Assembly: GCA_016215105.1 (NCBI GenBank)
Contig: JACRLJ010000009.1
Coordinates: 78,756 to 142,755, forward strand
Reading direction: 5' to 3'
Length of the DNA: 64,000 nucleotides
DNA from: Candidatus Hydrogenedentota bacterium
GTDB lineage: Bacteria; Hydrogenedentota; Hydrogenedentia; Hydrogenedentales; SLHB01
Shown: in pieces, positions 1-7,708 of the stretch
Numbering within the stretch: position 1 is the stretch's first letter
Layout of the letters: every line of letters begins with the position of its first letter
Translations under genes and position numbers: made by a program
The notes under the pieces: generated by a model
What the model was told of the DNA's origin: nothing
The model's input: only the letters and a program-made list of their open reading frames with translations
Databases searched by the model: none

Positions 1-188
1 GCTTGCACCCGGTCGAGTGGAACATCGGCGAGTCAGCGGGGGCCCTGGCGGCGTTTTGTCTGGAGCGGAACGCCGTTCCGCGAGCGGTGCGCGACACGCC
101 GGGGTTGTTGAGGGACTTCCAGCAGTCGCTGCAACAGCAGGGCATCAACCTTGCGTGGCCCGCGGAGGCGCTGGCGCCGAAGGCGTAG
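1..188 (+). CDS. C-terminal end of a FAD-dependent oxidoreductase-like protein (partial)
   Basis: The reading frame is open from the left edge and stops with TAG at 186-188, so only about 61 residues of the C-terminus are present. The segment HPVEWNIGESAGALAAFCL resembles the last conserved block of secreted FAD-dependent oxidoreductases (FAD_oxidored family), where a glycine/alanine-rich helix contacts the cofactor and precedes a short tail. The tail here (RDFQQSLQQQGINLAW) also fits that family. The gene is convergent with the next one. The assignment rests on one short motif and is moderate at best; no upstream sequence is available to confirm the dinucleotide-binding fold. Confidence 0.5.
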   Translation, partial: LHPVEWNIGESAGALAAFCLERNAVPRAVRDTPGLLRDFQQSLQQQGINLAWPAEALAPKA

Positions 189-201
189 GAGGAGCCCATT
201 C

Positions 202-1968
202 TCATCGCGCCGGCTTGCTGTCCATCATCGCGTAACTTCCGGCGGGGAGACGCAGGATGGTTCCATCGAACTCGGACCTGTCTGACTTGTCTGACGGGTC
301 AGACCTGTCGGACGTGAGCGTTTCGGGAACTAACCCGAGTCCTGTTGTGCGCACTTCTGCCGGGGCGGCGGTGTAGTTTACGAAGACCGCATGTTTCGCG
401 AACAGATACGTTGCGACGCGCGGGGGCGCGTCGATGGCGAGGCCGAGCGGCGCAAGGGCGGTGTTGCGAAGTAGCGCGATGACGGGGGCGGGCAGGGTGA
501 GCAGCTCGCTTTTCACCGGAACGCAAAGGCTCTCGTCGATCGTGTAGGCGTCTTGGCCGAACGTGCCGAGATTCCAGACGATCGCTTTGCCTCCGCCGGG
601 ATGCTCCTTCACGGTGATGAACGGGATGCGCAGATTGTCCCAGGTTCCGCAGGTGACCCACGCGAGAGTCTTCGTTGTTGGGCCGGGTTCGAGAGTTCCA
701 GGGACGTGGAACGGCTTCGCCAACTCGATCTTTTTCCCGTCGACCTCAAAGGCGTGCGCGATGGTGCGCGCCGTGGCGGCGGTGGCGGGGGAGTAACCGA
801 AGAGCGCCAGCAATGCGGCGTCCGTGGCGTGCGCCAAGGCCGCGTGCGTCACGATAACTTGGCCGCCGGATGCGATGGCGTCAGCGATGGCTTTGCCCAT
901 GTTCGGGTCGGACATGCCTTGCGCCGGCACGATGGCGCTGCGCATGTTCTTGTCGAGACGCGTCGCGGGCACGCAGGGGATGCCCATCATGCCGAAGTCG
1001 TCGTAGATGAAGAGGTCTCCGCTGCCCTCGCTGGTGGCGGGTTTGATGACATGAACGCCCCACGGTTCGATTGCGGCGTCGCTCAGCTTGCGCAAACCCG
1101 GCAAGCCCGCTGTCATGCGCGAGACCAGCGTGCCGGTGAACAGCGCGTCACCGTAACAGAAGAGCGTAAGGTTCGTGGCGCCGCCGAGGTGCGACGTGAC
1201 CGCCTGATCGTAGAACTGCTGCTTGTCACATTCGATGTAGTCGATCCACGCGCCTTCGAACTTGTCCCCAGCGCAGGCGCGCATCCACCGCGAATTGAAA
1301 TAGCCCTGGTAGGGTTCGGTGTAGCCGAACTTGGGGGTGTTGGGGTTGCGCGTTTCCGTGCCCACCCACACCTTGTCGAAAATCGCCGGGAAACGTTCCG
1401 GGTCGTAGCCGTAGAGGTGGTAGCGGTCGTAGGTCTGCGGGAATTTGACGGTGAGTTGGACCTTGGGTTTCTCCTCATGCGCCGCGCGGACCCAGCGCTC
1501 GGAGACTTTGGTGAGCAACGTACGGCGGAACGCGCCGCGGTTCTGGCCGTTACGGGCCTTCTCGCAGTCCGCGCACCGGCACGAGGTCATGAACGCGTCG
1601 TCGATGACGACCTGATCGAACAGGCGCGACAGCTTCCGAATCTCGCGTTCGATTGCGGATACGGTGTCCTCGGACGAATAGCAAAAGAACGGCATCTGCG
1701 TCTCGACGCCCACCCCGCGTTTGCCGAAGCCCTCGCCCCAGACCGGCATCAACCCGCCGAGCGTGCGGAAGCCCTCGGCGTTGAACCGGTCCCGCGCCAC
1801 GCGGAGTACCGCTTCGTCCACGACCATCCCGCCGCGATACGATTCGAGGACGACGGAGTCGGCGTGCGCGGAGCGCAAGCGCGTCAGAGCCTTGTCCCAA
1901 CCCGCGGCATTGTTGAGGTCGGAGACGACCGAGTGGGCGACGATGTAGACGGTGAGGGCGGTGGACAT
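202..1968 (-). CDS. Glycoside-hydrolase-like protein with TIM-barrel and GATase-like layout (function unknown)
   Basis: This is a 588-residue protein without an obvious signal peptide. The N-terminal two thirds reads like an alpha/beta barrel, with strands followed by acidic residues such as QVVIDDAFM and GAWIDYIEC. The remainder resembles the GATase-like and beta-sandwich portion of GH42-type proteins. A CRCADC cysteine cluster sits near residue 130. No catalytic pair can be assigned, so substrate and reaction are unknown. The start lies 9 nt after the stop of the upstream H-X9-DG gene, so the two are very likely cotranscribed. Near the C-terminus the frame runs through a 9-bp tandem repeat, giving (SDx)n. 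Its first 14 codons are duplicated at 3209-3251. Confidence 0.8.
   Translation of the reverse strand: MSTALTVYIVAHSVVSDLNNAAGWDKALTRLRSAHADSVVLESYRGGMVVDEAVLRVARDRFNAEGFRTLGGLMPVWGEGFGKRGVGVETQMPFFCYSSEDTVSAIEREIRKLSRLFDQVVIDDAFMTSCRCADCEKARNGQNRGAFRRTLLTKVSERWVRAAHEEKPKVQLTVKFPQTYDRYHLYGYDPERFPAIFDKVWVGTETRNPNTPKFGYTEPYQGYFNSRWMRACAGDKFEGAWIDYIECDKQQFYDQAVTSHLGGATNLTLFCYGDALFTGTLVSRMTAGLPGLRKLSDAAIEPWGVHVIKPATSEGSGDLFIYDDFGMMGIPCVPATRLDKNMRSAIVPAQGMSDPNMGKAIADAIASGGQVIVTHAALAHATDAALLALFGYSPATAATARTIAHAFEVDGKKIELAKPFHVPGTLEPGPTTKTLAWVTCGTWDNLRIPFITVKEHPGGGKAIVWNLGTFGQDAYTIDESLCVPVKSELLTLPAPVIALLRNTALAPLGLAIDAPPRVATYLFAKHAVFVNYTAAPAEVRTTGLGLVPETLTSDRSDPSDKSDRSEFDGTILRLPAGSYAMMDSKPAR
272..316. 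repeat. 9-bp tandem repeat inside a coding sequence (5 units)
   Basis: Five consecutive 9-nt units of the form TCNGACNNG run from 272 to 316. They lie in frame near the 3' end of the glycosidase-like gene and encode SDRSDPSDKSDRS on the minus strand. Related arrays are present at 6924-7031 and 10719-10763. Confidence 0.85.
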
Positions 1969-1977
1969 GCGGGACTA

Positions 1978-2976
1978 CTACTCCTTTTCCGGACCGAGCA
2001 GGTCAAACTTGCTCCATAATTCCATGGCTTTTTTGGTCGCGGGCCATTTGCCGGGATAGCGAATGAACTCAACGTGGCCATCCATATATAGCACATTTAT
2101 GCCACCGGGGATGTGATAGAAGTCATCGAGGCTTCCGCCGATACGGTCCCACATGATCGGGATCGCGCTTTCCGCATACGCCTCGGCGTTTTTTCCCGCG
2201 CCGGCAGGGAGCAGCTTTTCGATTCCTTCACGCAATCGTAGAATCTTATCGCCGCCGCCTGTGCCCGTTCCCCCCGGAACGTCAAGGTCGGCATTGAACG
2301 GCTGACCGCTAGCGAGCCGATCCGAGTAGGCCTTGAGGAAGGATTGCAGCTCCGCGTCGTTGGTGATGACGTAGCCCAGATAGGTATAGGCACTGTTGTT
2401 GATGAGTTTCTGCGCATCGGCTTGGGCGCCTATGGACGGACTCATATCGGCGTTAGGGTCGCTGGGACAGGTCAAGACAGCGAAATCGTTGAGGTACTCC
2501 GGATACACGGGCCGCATGTTTTCGCCGTCATTGCGGAATACCAAGCGGCCTCTTGCCGGTGACAGTTCCGGATAGCGGCCTTCCTTGTCGTCCGATTCCA
2601 GCATCTTGAATGCCAGCCCAATCTGCTTGAGATTGTTCTGACAGCTCGCGCGCCGCGCCGCTTCACGGGCTCGCGCGAGAGCCGGTAGAAGGATTGCCGC
2701 GAGTATGCCGATGATTACGACGAAGGCCACGGCAGCCCCGCAACCGACCACAACCCACGCGACGGGCGAAGAGCCGGTTCGTGGCGCCGGGGCGGCCACT
2801 CTCACCGGACGTTGGGGAATGGGCGGCGGCTGAATGGGGATAGCGGGTGGCGCGGGTGGCGCGGCGGGCGGAACGGTCAAGTTGCCGCCGCAGTGCGCGC
2901 AGGCCAAAACGAGGCCGGCGTCTTCATCCACGAATACCAATACATGGGAACAGTGAGGACACTCGCACCGGATCAT
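1978..2976 (-). CDS. Membrane-anchored H-X9-DG protein with N-terminal zinc ribbon
   Basis: This 332-residue protein starts with a four-cysteine zinc ribbon (C6, C9, C26, C29, with an extra C4), followed by a proline-rich linker to about residue 65. One membrane segment (about 72-98) runs into [19 protein letters not shown], the helix that follows the membrane segment in DUF1559/type IV pilin-like proteins. The C-terminus carries [18 protein letters not shown], the H-X9-DG signature with one extra residue. The prepilin peptidase site (FTLIE) is absent, replaced by the zinc ribbon, so processing as a pilin is unlikely; a cytoplasmic ribbon and external C-terminus is inferred. A strong SD (GGAGAAAGGGGC) precedes ATG 2976. 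It heads the pair with the glycosidase-like gene. Confidence 0.85.
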   Translation of the reverse strand: MIRCECPHCSHVLVFVDEDAGLVLACAHCGGNLTVPPAAPPAPPAIPIQPPPIPQRPVRVAAPAPRTGSSPVAWVVVGCGAAVAFVVIIGILAAILLPALARAREAARRASCQNNLKQIGLAFKMLESDDKEGRYPELSPARGRLVFRNDGENMRPVYPEYLNDFAVLTCPSDPNADMSPSIGAQADAQKLINNSAYTYLGYVITNDAELQSFLKAYSDRLASGQPFNADLDVPGGTGTGGGDKILRLREGIEKLLPAGAGKNAEAYAESAIPIMWDRIGGSLDDFYHIPGGINVLYMDGHVEFIRYPGKWPATKKAMELWSKFDLLGPEKE

Positions 2977-3038
2977 GATTTGCCCCTTTCTCCGATAAAA
3001 ACCGGGTTGCTCTCCGGACCTCCCTTGCCTAACGCAAA

Positions 3039-3049
3039 ACTATAGCGCA
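3039..3049 (-). promoter_or_regulatory. Putative -10 element TGCGCTATAGT
   Basis: On the minus strand TGCGCTATAGT ends 63 nt upstream of the ATG at 2976. The identical 11-mer lies 62 nt upstream of the paralogue at 6811. TATAGT matches a sigma70 -10 box in five of six positions. The -35 region is weak, so a dedicated sigma factor or activator is possible. Confidence 0.5.
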
Positions 3050-3178
3050 TTCGCGCGACGAACGCGAAGCCACTATCACGTTCCATCCCATATTCTTTCA
3101 ATTTCAACCATTCCGGCGAGATACGAATTGAGGAAGACAGCGTCCCGCGGGCGGACCACAATTGCGCCTGGCCTCGAC

Positions 3179-3318
3179 CTATCGCGCGGCGCCGCCGCGC
3201 TCAGAGTCGACCGAGTGTGCGACGATGTAGACGGTGAGGGCGGTGGACATGATGTCGTTTACTCCTTCGCGCGTTGCAGACTGTACAGTTCGCTGAGTAT
3301 ACGACATGCCTCCACGGT
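3179..3318 (-). pseudogene. Relic of an H-X9-DG gene end plus glycosidase-like gene start
   Basis: On the minus strand, 3318-3259 encodes TVEACRILSEL and a short tail ending in TAA, matching the C-terminus (EEACRILSKL) of the relic at 3997-4285. After 8 nt an ATG at 3250 opens MSTALTVYIVAHSV, identical to the first 14 residues of the gene at 202-1968, then stops at 3179. Nucleotides 3209-3251 match 1927-1969 with one mismatch in 43. The relic thus copies the junction of the neighbouring two-gene unit with nearly everything else deleted. Confidence 0.75.
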
Positions 3319-3338
3319 GGATGAAGGCTTAGGAGTCC

Positions 3339-3926
3339 TTATGGAATGCTGAGAATCAGCGAAAGCGTGTCTTGCTGTTCGTCACGTTTAATGGATGCGC
3401 GGACCGCTTGCTGGACACCGGGCGTTTTCGTGAGCCGTCTTGGAGGCGTACCCTCGTTTCCACAGACCCAAACGTGCGCCGCATTTCGATGCACGAGAAT
3501 CAGGTGCGCGGATGCCACGTGTTGACTTTCGTCCAGCGCACGCACCAGGACACCGCGATCGGTCCTGCGACTCTGCGGCGGTACAGACAGGAATACCGGC
3601 CCCAACACGACTACCGCGGACGAGCAGTGCTTGCGATGTTCGGGAAACGTATGACTGAACCGGCCCTCCACATCGGTTGTTTGGATTGATTGCTCTGGTT
3701 TCTCGTTGTTGAGCGCCGCAGTGATGGTGTTCTGGTTGGCGTATGGTGGGACCTCCATCACGGACACCGTCTTGCCGGGAGACGGTACACCATGGCGGTC
3801 CTCCACCTTGCCCTCTACGATAAGCGGTTTCAGGCGTGTAAACCCATCAGCCACTCCAATACACCCGCCCAGCGTCATGGACGAAGCCATGGTGATGACT
3901 AGGTTTAGGCATACTAAAGGCCTCAT
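3339..3926 (-). CDS. Putative lipoprotein of unknown function
   Basis: A 195-residue protein starts at ATG 3926, chosen because GGGAGGAAG lies 7 nt upstream and the product begins with a signal peptide ending in the lipobox LGGC (near residue 22). An open frame continues upstream to 4046 but overlaps a decayed gene. The mature part begins as a carboxypeptidase-regulatory-like beta-sandwich (VEGKVEDRHGVPSPGKTVSV, then TTDVEGRFSHTFP), suggesting a small surface domain; no enzyme motif is visible. The gene is flanked by 26-bp near-identical direct repeats (3288-3313 and 4014-4039) derived from the ends of H-X9-DG genes. Function is unknown. Confidence 0.65.
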   Translation of the reverse strand: MRPLVCLNLVITMASSMTLGGCIGVADGFTRLKPLIVEGKVEDRHGVPSPGKTVSVMEVPPYANQNTITAALNNEKPEQSIQTTDVEGRFSHTFPEHRKHCSSAVVVLGPVFLSVPPQSRRTDRGVLVRALDESQHVASAHLILVHRNAAHVWVCGNEGTPPRRLTKTPGVQQAVRASIKRDEQQDTLSLILSIP

Positions 3927-3996
3927 TTCAACGCTTCCTCCCGATTTACTCGACCGAACTCGTGCCCGCCCTTGCACCTTGATCTGGTCTTTCCCG

Positions 3997-4285
3997 TTAC
4001 CGACTCGAATCCAGTTTGCTGAGTATACGACATGCCTCCTCGGCAACGGGAAATTTGCCGGGATACTTGACGAACTGGACGTGGCCGTCTAGGAAGAGGA
4101 CGTTGGCGCCGGCGGGACGCAAATCTGGCACGGCAGGCGCGGGTGCGGGGAAAGGTGGCGGCGGGTGGATGATACCGTCGCGCCCAGAGTAGACGCGCCG
4201 TCTCGCCGCGTCGCCGGGGCGCTGGCAGAGCCACACATTGAGGTGGCTATCCTGGGCGCATCGACAGAGATACGTATGAGCGTGA
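3997..4285 (-). pseudogene. Decayed H-X9-DG gene, C-terminal part
   Basis: The minus-strand frame opens just after an in-frame TGA near 4285 and has no start codon. Its end reads AGANVLFLDGHVQFVKYPG followed by FPVAEEACRILSKL, the C-terminal signature of the intact neighbours. Upstream, HTYLCRCAQDSHLN aligns with the YLGYVVTNDAEL block. The middle is proline-rich and unlike the intact copies, the [10 protein letters not shown] block is missing, and the N-terminal ribbon and membrane segment are absent. Confidence 0.7.
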
Positions 4286-4413
4286 TCATCTCACGGGCAG
4301 CACTGGCGAGTGGATGAGACTACGGCGCTCAGGCTGACGCGGCGGGACGGCGCGTCTACTTTGGGCATCCCTCTTCTCGCTGCGTTCCGGTTGGGGTGAT
4401 CCGCTGCCGGCGA

Positions 4414-5568
4414 TTACTGGGGCTTCAAGGCTTCAAGTTCGCTGAAAACGCGGCAGGCTTCTCCAGTCACTGGGAACTTTGCCTGGTACTTGACGAACTC
4501 GACGTGGCCGTCCATGAAGAGCACGTTGGCGCCGGATTTGTGGCTGAACCAATTCTCGGGCTTTGTATTCGGATCGAATCGGCAGCGGTCCCACATGATG
4601 GGGATTCTGCTCTGTGCGCGGGCGGCGGCGTTGGGGTCTTTGGCGTCGGTGATGAACATGCGTTCAACGCCTTCGCGGAGACGGAGGATCTTGTCACCGC
4701 CTCCTGTGCTGGTTCCGGGCGGGACGTCGAGGTCGATGTCGAAGGGGAGGCCTTTCGCGATACGATCTTTGTAGGCGGCGGCGAAGGCGCGCAGTTCGGA
4801 GTCGTTGGTGACGGCGTATCCCAAGTAGACGTAGCTGGCATCGATAATGAACAGTCTCGGATCGGGATTGAACTCGTCGGACGCGCGCAGCGATTCGGGC
4901 CTTTCCAGTTTCTTTAGCCGTTCTTTCTCATCGGGTTGATCCGGGCATACGAATATGGTTGGGTCGGCGAGGTATTCCGGGTAGAGTTTAGATTCAATCG
5001 CAAACATGAGCCGCCCTGTTTCCACAGCAAGTTGCGGATACATGCCCATTTTCTCGCCTGCAAACATCCTGAACACGAGGCCGAATTGTTTGAGATTGTT
5101 TTGGCAAAAAGCTCGCTTGCGATTAGGATTTTCGCGCGCCCCCTGGAAACAGGACACAATAATCGGTACGGCCAAGAGCACGAAGGGCGCCAGCCTGAAC
5201 ACGATTCCCGAATATGCCCGCAGACGCGCCCAGAACGTTTTGGACTCCCTTGCTCTACTTTCCGCCTCCGGCAGCGCAATAGCCAACGCGACAAACGCAC
5301 ACACGCAACCGACGCCAAAGTAAAACAAATCCGGCCCTATAGGGTGTTCGCGCGCAAGCACCCCCAGAATAGACACGAATACGGAGAGGATGACAAAGAA
5401 GCATGCAAGACAGCCAAAGACCATACTGGCAATTCGCGGACCAGCGCCGTACTTGCTTAGGGATATGGACGGAGAACTTTCCAGCGCCGCAGGCGCGGAA
5501 TCGGTCAACACCCCTTGGCAGTTTGGGCACATCGCGGGTCGCGCTTCGCCCGCCGGGGCGCGGAACAA
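4414..5568 (-). CDS. Membrane-anchored H-X9-DG protein (start codon uncertain)
   Basis: The product is at least 384 residues, with three membrane segments at about 46-72, 80-100 and 125-145, then CQNNLKQFGLVFRMFAGE, the [15 protein letters not shown] block and the C-terminal signature HKSGANVLFMDGHVEFVKY. The TTG at 5568 is the first standard initiation codon but has no SD. In-frame similarity to the paralogues continues upstream to about 5604, where RTCPHCG supplies the first half of a zinc ribbon completed by CPNCQ. The codon matching the paralogues' ATG is GTC. Either a rare start is used or this copy has recently lost its start. It lies 71 nt downstream of the next paralogue and is probably in the same transcript. 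Confidence 0.75.
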   Translation of the reverse strand: MFRAPAGEARPAMCPNCQGVLTDSAPAALESSPSISLSKYGAGPRIASMVFGCLACFFVILSVFVSILGVLAREHPIGPDLFYFGVGCVCAFVALAIALPEAESRARESKTFWARLRAYSGIVFRLAPFVLLAVPIIVSCFQGARENPNRKRAFCQNNLKQFGLVFRMFAGEKMGMYPQLAVETGRLMFAIESKLYPEYLADPTIFVCPDQPDEKERLKKLERPESLRASDEFNPDPRLFIIDASYVYLGYAVTNDSELRAFAAAYKDRIAKGLPFDIDLDVPPGTSTGGGDKILRLREGVERMFITDAKDPNAAARAQSRIPIMWDRCRFDPNTKPENWFSHKSGANVLFMDGHVEFVKYQAKFPVTGEACRVFSELEALKPQ

Positions 5569-5638
5569 GAACGCGCCACAGTGCGGACAGGTGCGGTCTA
5601 TGACGTTGTCCCCGCTACCTTTCGTAGTATCACCCCCT

Positions 5639-6811
5639 TTACTGTATTGCCTCCAGCTCGCTGAGCAATTGCACGGCTTCCGGTGTGAGTGGGAATCTGC
5701 CGGGGTATTTGATGAACTCGACGTGGCCGTCCATGAAGAGGACGTCGGCGCCGCCTGGAATATGATTGAATGTCATGCTGCTGCCGGGGTTGCCGCTGAC
5801 GGTGTCCCACATGATGGGGATGGAGGATTGTGCGGAGGCCGAACCTCTGGGGTTGTTGATATCCGTGATGATGAAACGCTCGACGCCTTCGCGGAGGCGG
5901 AGAATCTTGTCGCCGCCGCCTGTCCCTGTTCCGGGGGGAACGTCGAGATCCTCGTCGAAGCGGAGTCCTTTTGCTAGACGATCTTTGTAGACTTGGACGA
6001 AGGCTTTCAATTCCGCCTCATTGGTGACCACGTAGCCGAGATAGGTGTAGCTGCTTCGGTCGAACACGTCTTGCGGGCCGGCTTGACCGGCCTCGGCGGG
6101 CGGCTCCTCCGCGCTTTCGTCACTCGGGCAACTCAGTATCGAGTAGTCGGAGAAGAAGTCGGGGAACATCGGGTTGCTGCCGGGCGCGCTGTTGGCGAAT
6201 ATGAGACGCCCGGATTGTGGGTTCAGCTCTGGGAACAGGTTCTTGTTTTCACCCGCAAACATCTTGAAGACCAGTCCCATCTGTTTGAGGTTGTTCTGGC
6301 ACGTGGCGCGTCCTGCCGCGTCGGGGTCGTGAGATAGGACATTGCTATCCGATAACACCGGCAGGAGTATCGGGGCGGCAATGAGACACAGGAAGACCAG
6401 CGCGGCGATTGCCACGTTGACGTAGCTCAAAATCAGGCCGGTGGTGGCCATGCCCTGGCCTTTCAGTTCGCGCGGGGTCTTTCTTATTTCGGACAAGGCC
6501 ATGTGACCTGTAATGATCCCGGGAATGGCGCAAAGCGGTCCGAAGCAGAGGAACGAGGTGATTCCGAGCGTCACACTCGCCACGGCCAGTCCGCAGGTCT
6601 GCGATGGGCCGGCCGTTGCGGTCGCGCCGGTCATGCCGGGGGCAAACCGTGGAAGCGACGGCGGCTGGATAGGAATGGCTGGCGCGGCCATCGGGATCGC
6701 GGACGGAACGGTCAGGCTGTTGTTGCAGTGCGGGCACGCCGCGACTTGGTCCGCGTAGTCGTCGGTGAATTCGAGGATCTGCGCACAGTGTGGACATTCG
6801 CACCGGATCAT
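5639..6811 (-). CDS. H-X9-DG membrane protein with zinc ribbon and DUF4190-like segment
   Basis: This 390-residue protein begins [15 protein letters not shown] and completes a zinc ribbon with CPHC near residue 26. A proline-rich linker leads to a DUF4190-like two-helix membrane unit (about 73-145), including CAIPGIITGHMALSEIRK. The CQNNLKQMGLVFKMFAGE helix, the YTYLGYVVTNEAEL and [15 protein letters not shown] blocks, and the C-terminal [18 protein letters not shown] follow. It is colinear with the 1978-2976 product apart from the swapped membrane module. SD (AAAGGGG) and upstream -10 element are shared with that paralogue. The role is unknown; a membrane sensor or pseudopilin-like part is conceivable. 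Confidence 0.85.
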   Translation of the reverse strand: MIRCECPHCAQILEFTDDYADQVAACPHCNNSLTVPSAIPMAAPAIPIQPPSLPRFAPGMTGATATAGPSQTCGLAVASVTLGITSFLCFGPLCAIPGIITGHMALSEIRKTPRELKGQGMATTGLILSYVNVAIAALVFLCLIAAPILLPVLSDSNVLSHDPDAAGRATCQNNLKQMGLVFKMFAGENKNLFPELNPQSGRLIFANSAPGSNPMFPDFFSDYSILSCPSDESAEEPPAEAGQAGPQDVFDRSSYTYLGYVVTNEAELKAFVQVYKDRLAKGLRFDEDLDVPPGTGTGGGDKILRLREGVERFIITDINNPRGSASAQSSIPIMWDTVSGNPGSSMTFNHIPGGADVLFMDGHVEFIKYPGRFPLTPEAVQLLSELEAIQ

Positions 6812-6872
6812 GTGAGGCCCCTTTCTCCGTGTAGGCCGTGGGTGACGTGTGGCGGCTTGTGGCTTTGAGATT

Positions 6873-6883
6873 ACTATAGCGCA
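6873..6883 (-). promoter_or_regulatory. Putative -10 element TGCGCTATAGT
   Basis: This minus-strand 11-mer is identical to the one at 3039-3049 and sits 62 nt upstream of ATG 6811. Conservation of sequence and spacing between two paralogues supports a real promoter element. Confidence 0.5.
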
Positions 6884-6895
6884 GGCGATGGAGCG

Positions 6896-6914
6896 GGGTC
6901 TAGGGTTTGGGGTC
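6896..6914 (+). repeat. Dispersed 19-nt motif GGGTCTAGGGTTTGGGGTC
   Basis: The exact reverse complement of this 19-mer occurs at 52305-52323, between two convergent genes. Here it abuts the 9-bp tandem array. Confidence 0.7.
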
Positions 6915-6923
6915 TGGGGTCTG

Positions 6924-7031
6924 GTCGGACGGGTCGGACGGGTCGGACGGGTCGGACGGGTCGGACGGGTTGGACGGGTTGGACGGGTTGGGCGGGTTGG
7001 ACGGGTCGGACGGGTCGGACGGGTCGGGTGG
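6924..7031. repeat. 9-bp tandem repeat array, 12 units of GTCGGACGG
   Basis: Twelve contiguous 9-nt units, mostly GTCGGACGG with C-to-T variants in the middle, occupy the gap between the H-X9-DG array and the small zinc-ribbon gene. Uniform outer units and diverged inner ones suggest growth by slippage at the flanks. The array is in the same family as those at 272-316 and 10719-10763. Confidence 0.95.
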
Positions 7032-7052
7032 CTCGCGTGGAGGTAGCGGGCT

Positions 7053-7307
7053 TTAGTTGCGCTGGTGGTCGAGGGAGTGTGTGTGGGGTCTATCGGCTTC
7101 GCTGGCTATGGCGATGGGGGCGTCGAGTTCTATGCCGCAGTGGAGGCAGTAGCGCGGGGGATAGGCGCGTTCCTGGAGGCTTTCGCAGTTCCGGCAAAGG
7201 ACGCGGTATTGCGGTGTGGCGGTTGTGGTTCCATCCTGCAGGCACCATACCGGGTGGGTTCCATTGACGATCATGTCCGGGGCGGCGGTCGAGGTGAGTG
7301 CGAGCAT
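7053..7307 (-). CDS. Small zinc-ribbon protein
   Basis: An 84-residue protein carries CRNC and, 12 residues later, CLHC, a CxxC-x12-CxxC zinc ribbon, after a short N-terminal region containing WCLQDGTT. The start at 7307 is preferred over an ATG 9 nt further upstream because AAGGA lies 8 nt before it, whereas the same purines directly abut the other ATG. It lies upstream of the H-X9-DG array on the same strand but is separated from it by the 9-bp repeat. Small free zinc ribbons often act as adaptors. The coding call is moderate because the protein is short. Confidence 0.55.
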   Translation of the reverse strand: MLALTSTAAPDMIVNGTHPVWCLQDGTTTATPQYRVLCRNCESLQERAYPPRYCLHCGIELDAPIAIASEADRPHTHSLDHQRN

Positions 7308-7708
7308 GGTTGGCATCCTTGCGCTGTTGGGCGCCTTCCGTGGCGTCCATTCCTGTTCTGGCCTATTCTTCGGCAGGACGGAGATGGAACTTGAGTTGGA
7401 CTTGGACGGTTCGGCACAGGGGGACCGTTCGGCGAACCGTCCCTACCCTGGGCGGCCCGGCGACACGTTCCCAGCCCTGGTGATCCGTAAACGGTTCCTG
7501 GCAACCAGTTGAACCGGCTTGGGCGGTGCGGTAGTGTAACCACAAGGGCGGCGCGCCGGTCTCAGGAAGTCCTTAGCTTCTTTGCCCGCAACTTCCACGT
7601 TGTTCGCGTAGATGTTGCGGACAAAGAAGTCATACCAATGACTCTGTCGTTGCGGCCGGGCCGCCTTAGACGTTCTATTCAACACACCATGTTGGGGAGG
7701 TATTGGGT
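7308..7708. other. 400-bp gap with a possible protein relic
   Basis: No complete gene is supported. On the minus strand at about 7560-7640, HWYDFFVRNIYANNVEVAGK reads with natural amino-acid composition, but the frame then runs into repeat-like DNA and nothing around it matches a family. A single AACCGTCCCTACCC unit (7435-7448) matches the 24-bp repeats at 19959-20066. GGGGAGG at 7694-7700 is the ribosome binding site of the next gene. Confidence 0.4.

Larger units (their letters stand above)
2977..3338. other. Intergenic stretch with promoter element and relics
   Basis: About 360 bp hold no complete gene. From right to left there is the relic of an H-X9-DG gene end joined to a glycosidase-like gene start (3179-3318), then unremarkable sequence, then the -10-like element (3039-3049) and ribosome binding site of the 2976 gene. 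Confidence 0.7.

Noticed and set aside
553-2019. Long forward frame (488 codons) opposite the glycosidase-like gene
   Set aside because: It is the antisense of a convincing coding sequence, is rich in Arg/Gly/Val, has no SD and no recognisable motif; long antisense frames are expected at this GC content.
6924-7031. CRISPR array
   Set aside because: Units are 9 nt without spacers; this is a simple tandem repeat.
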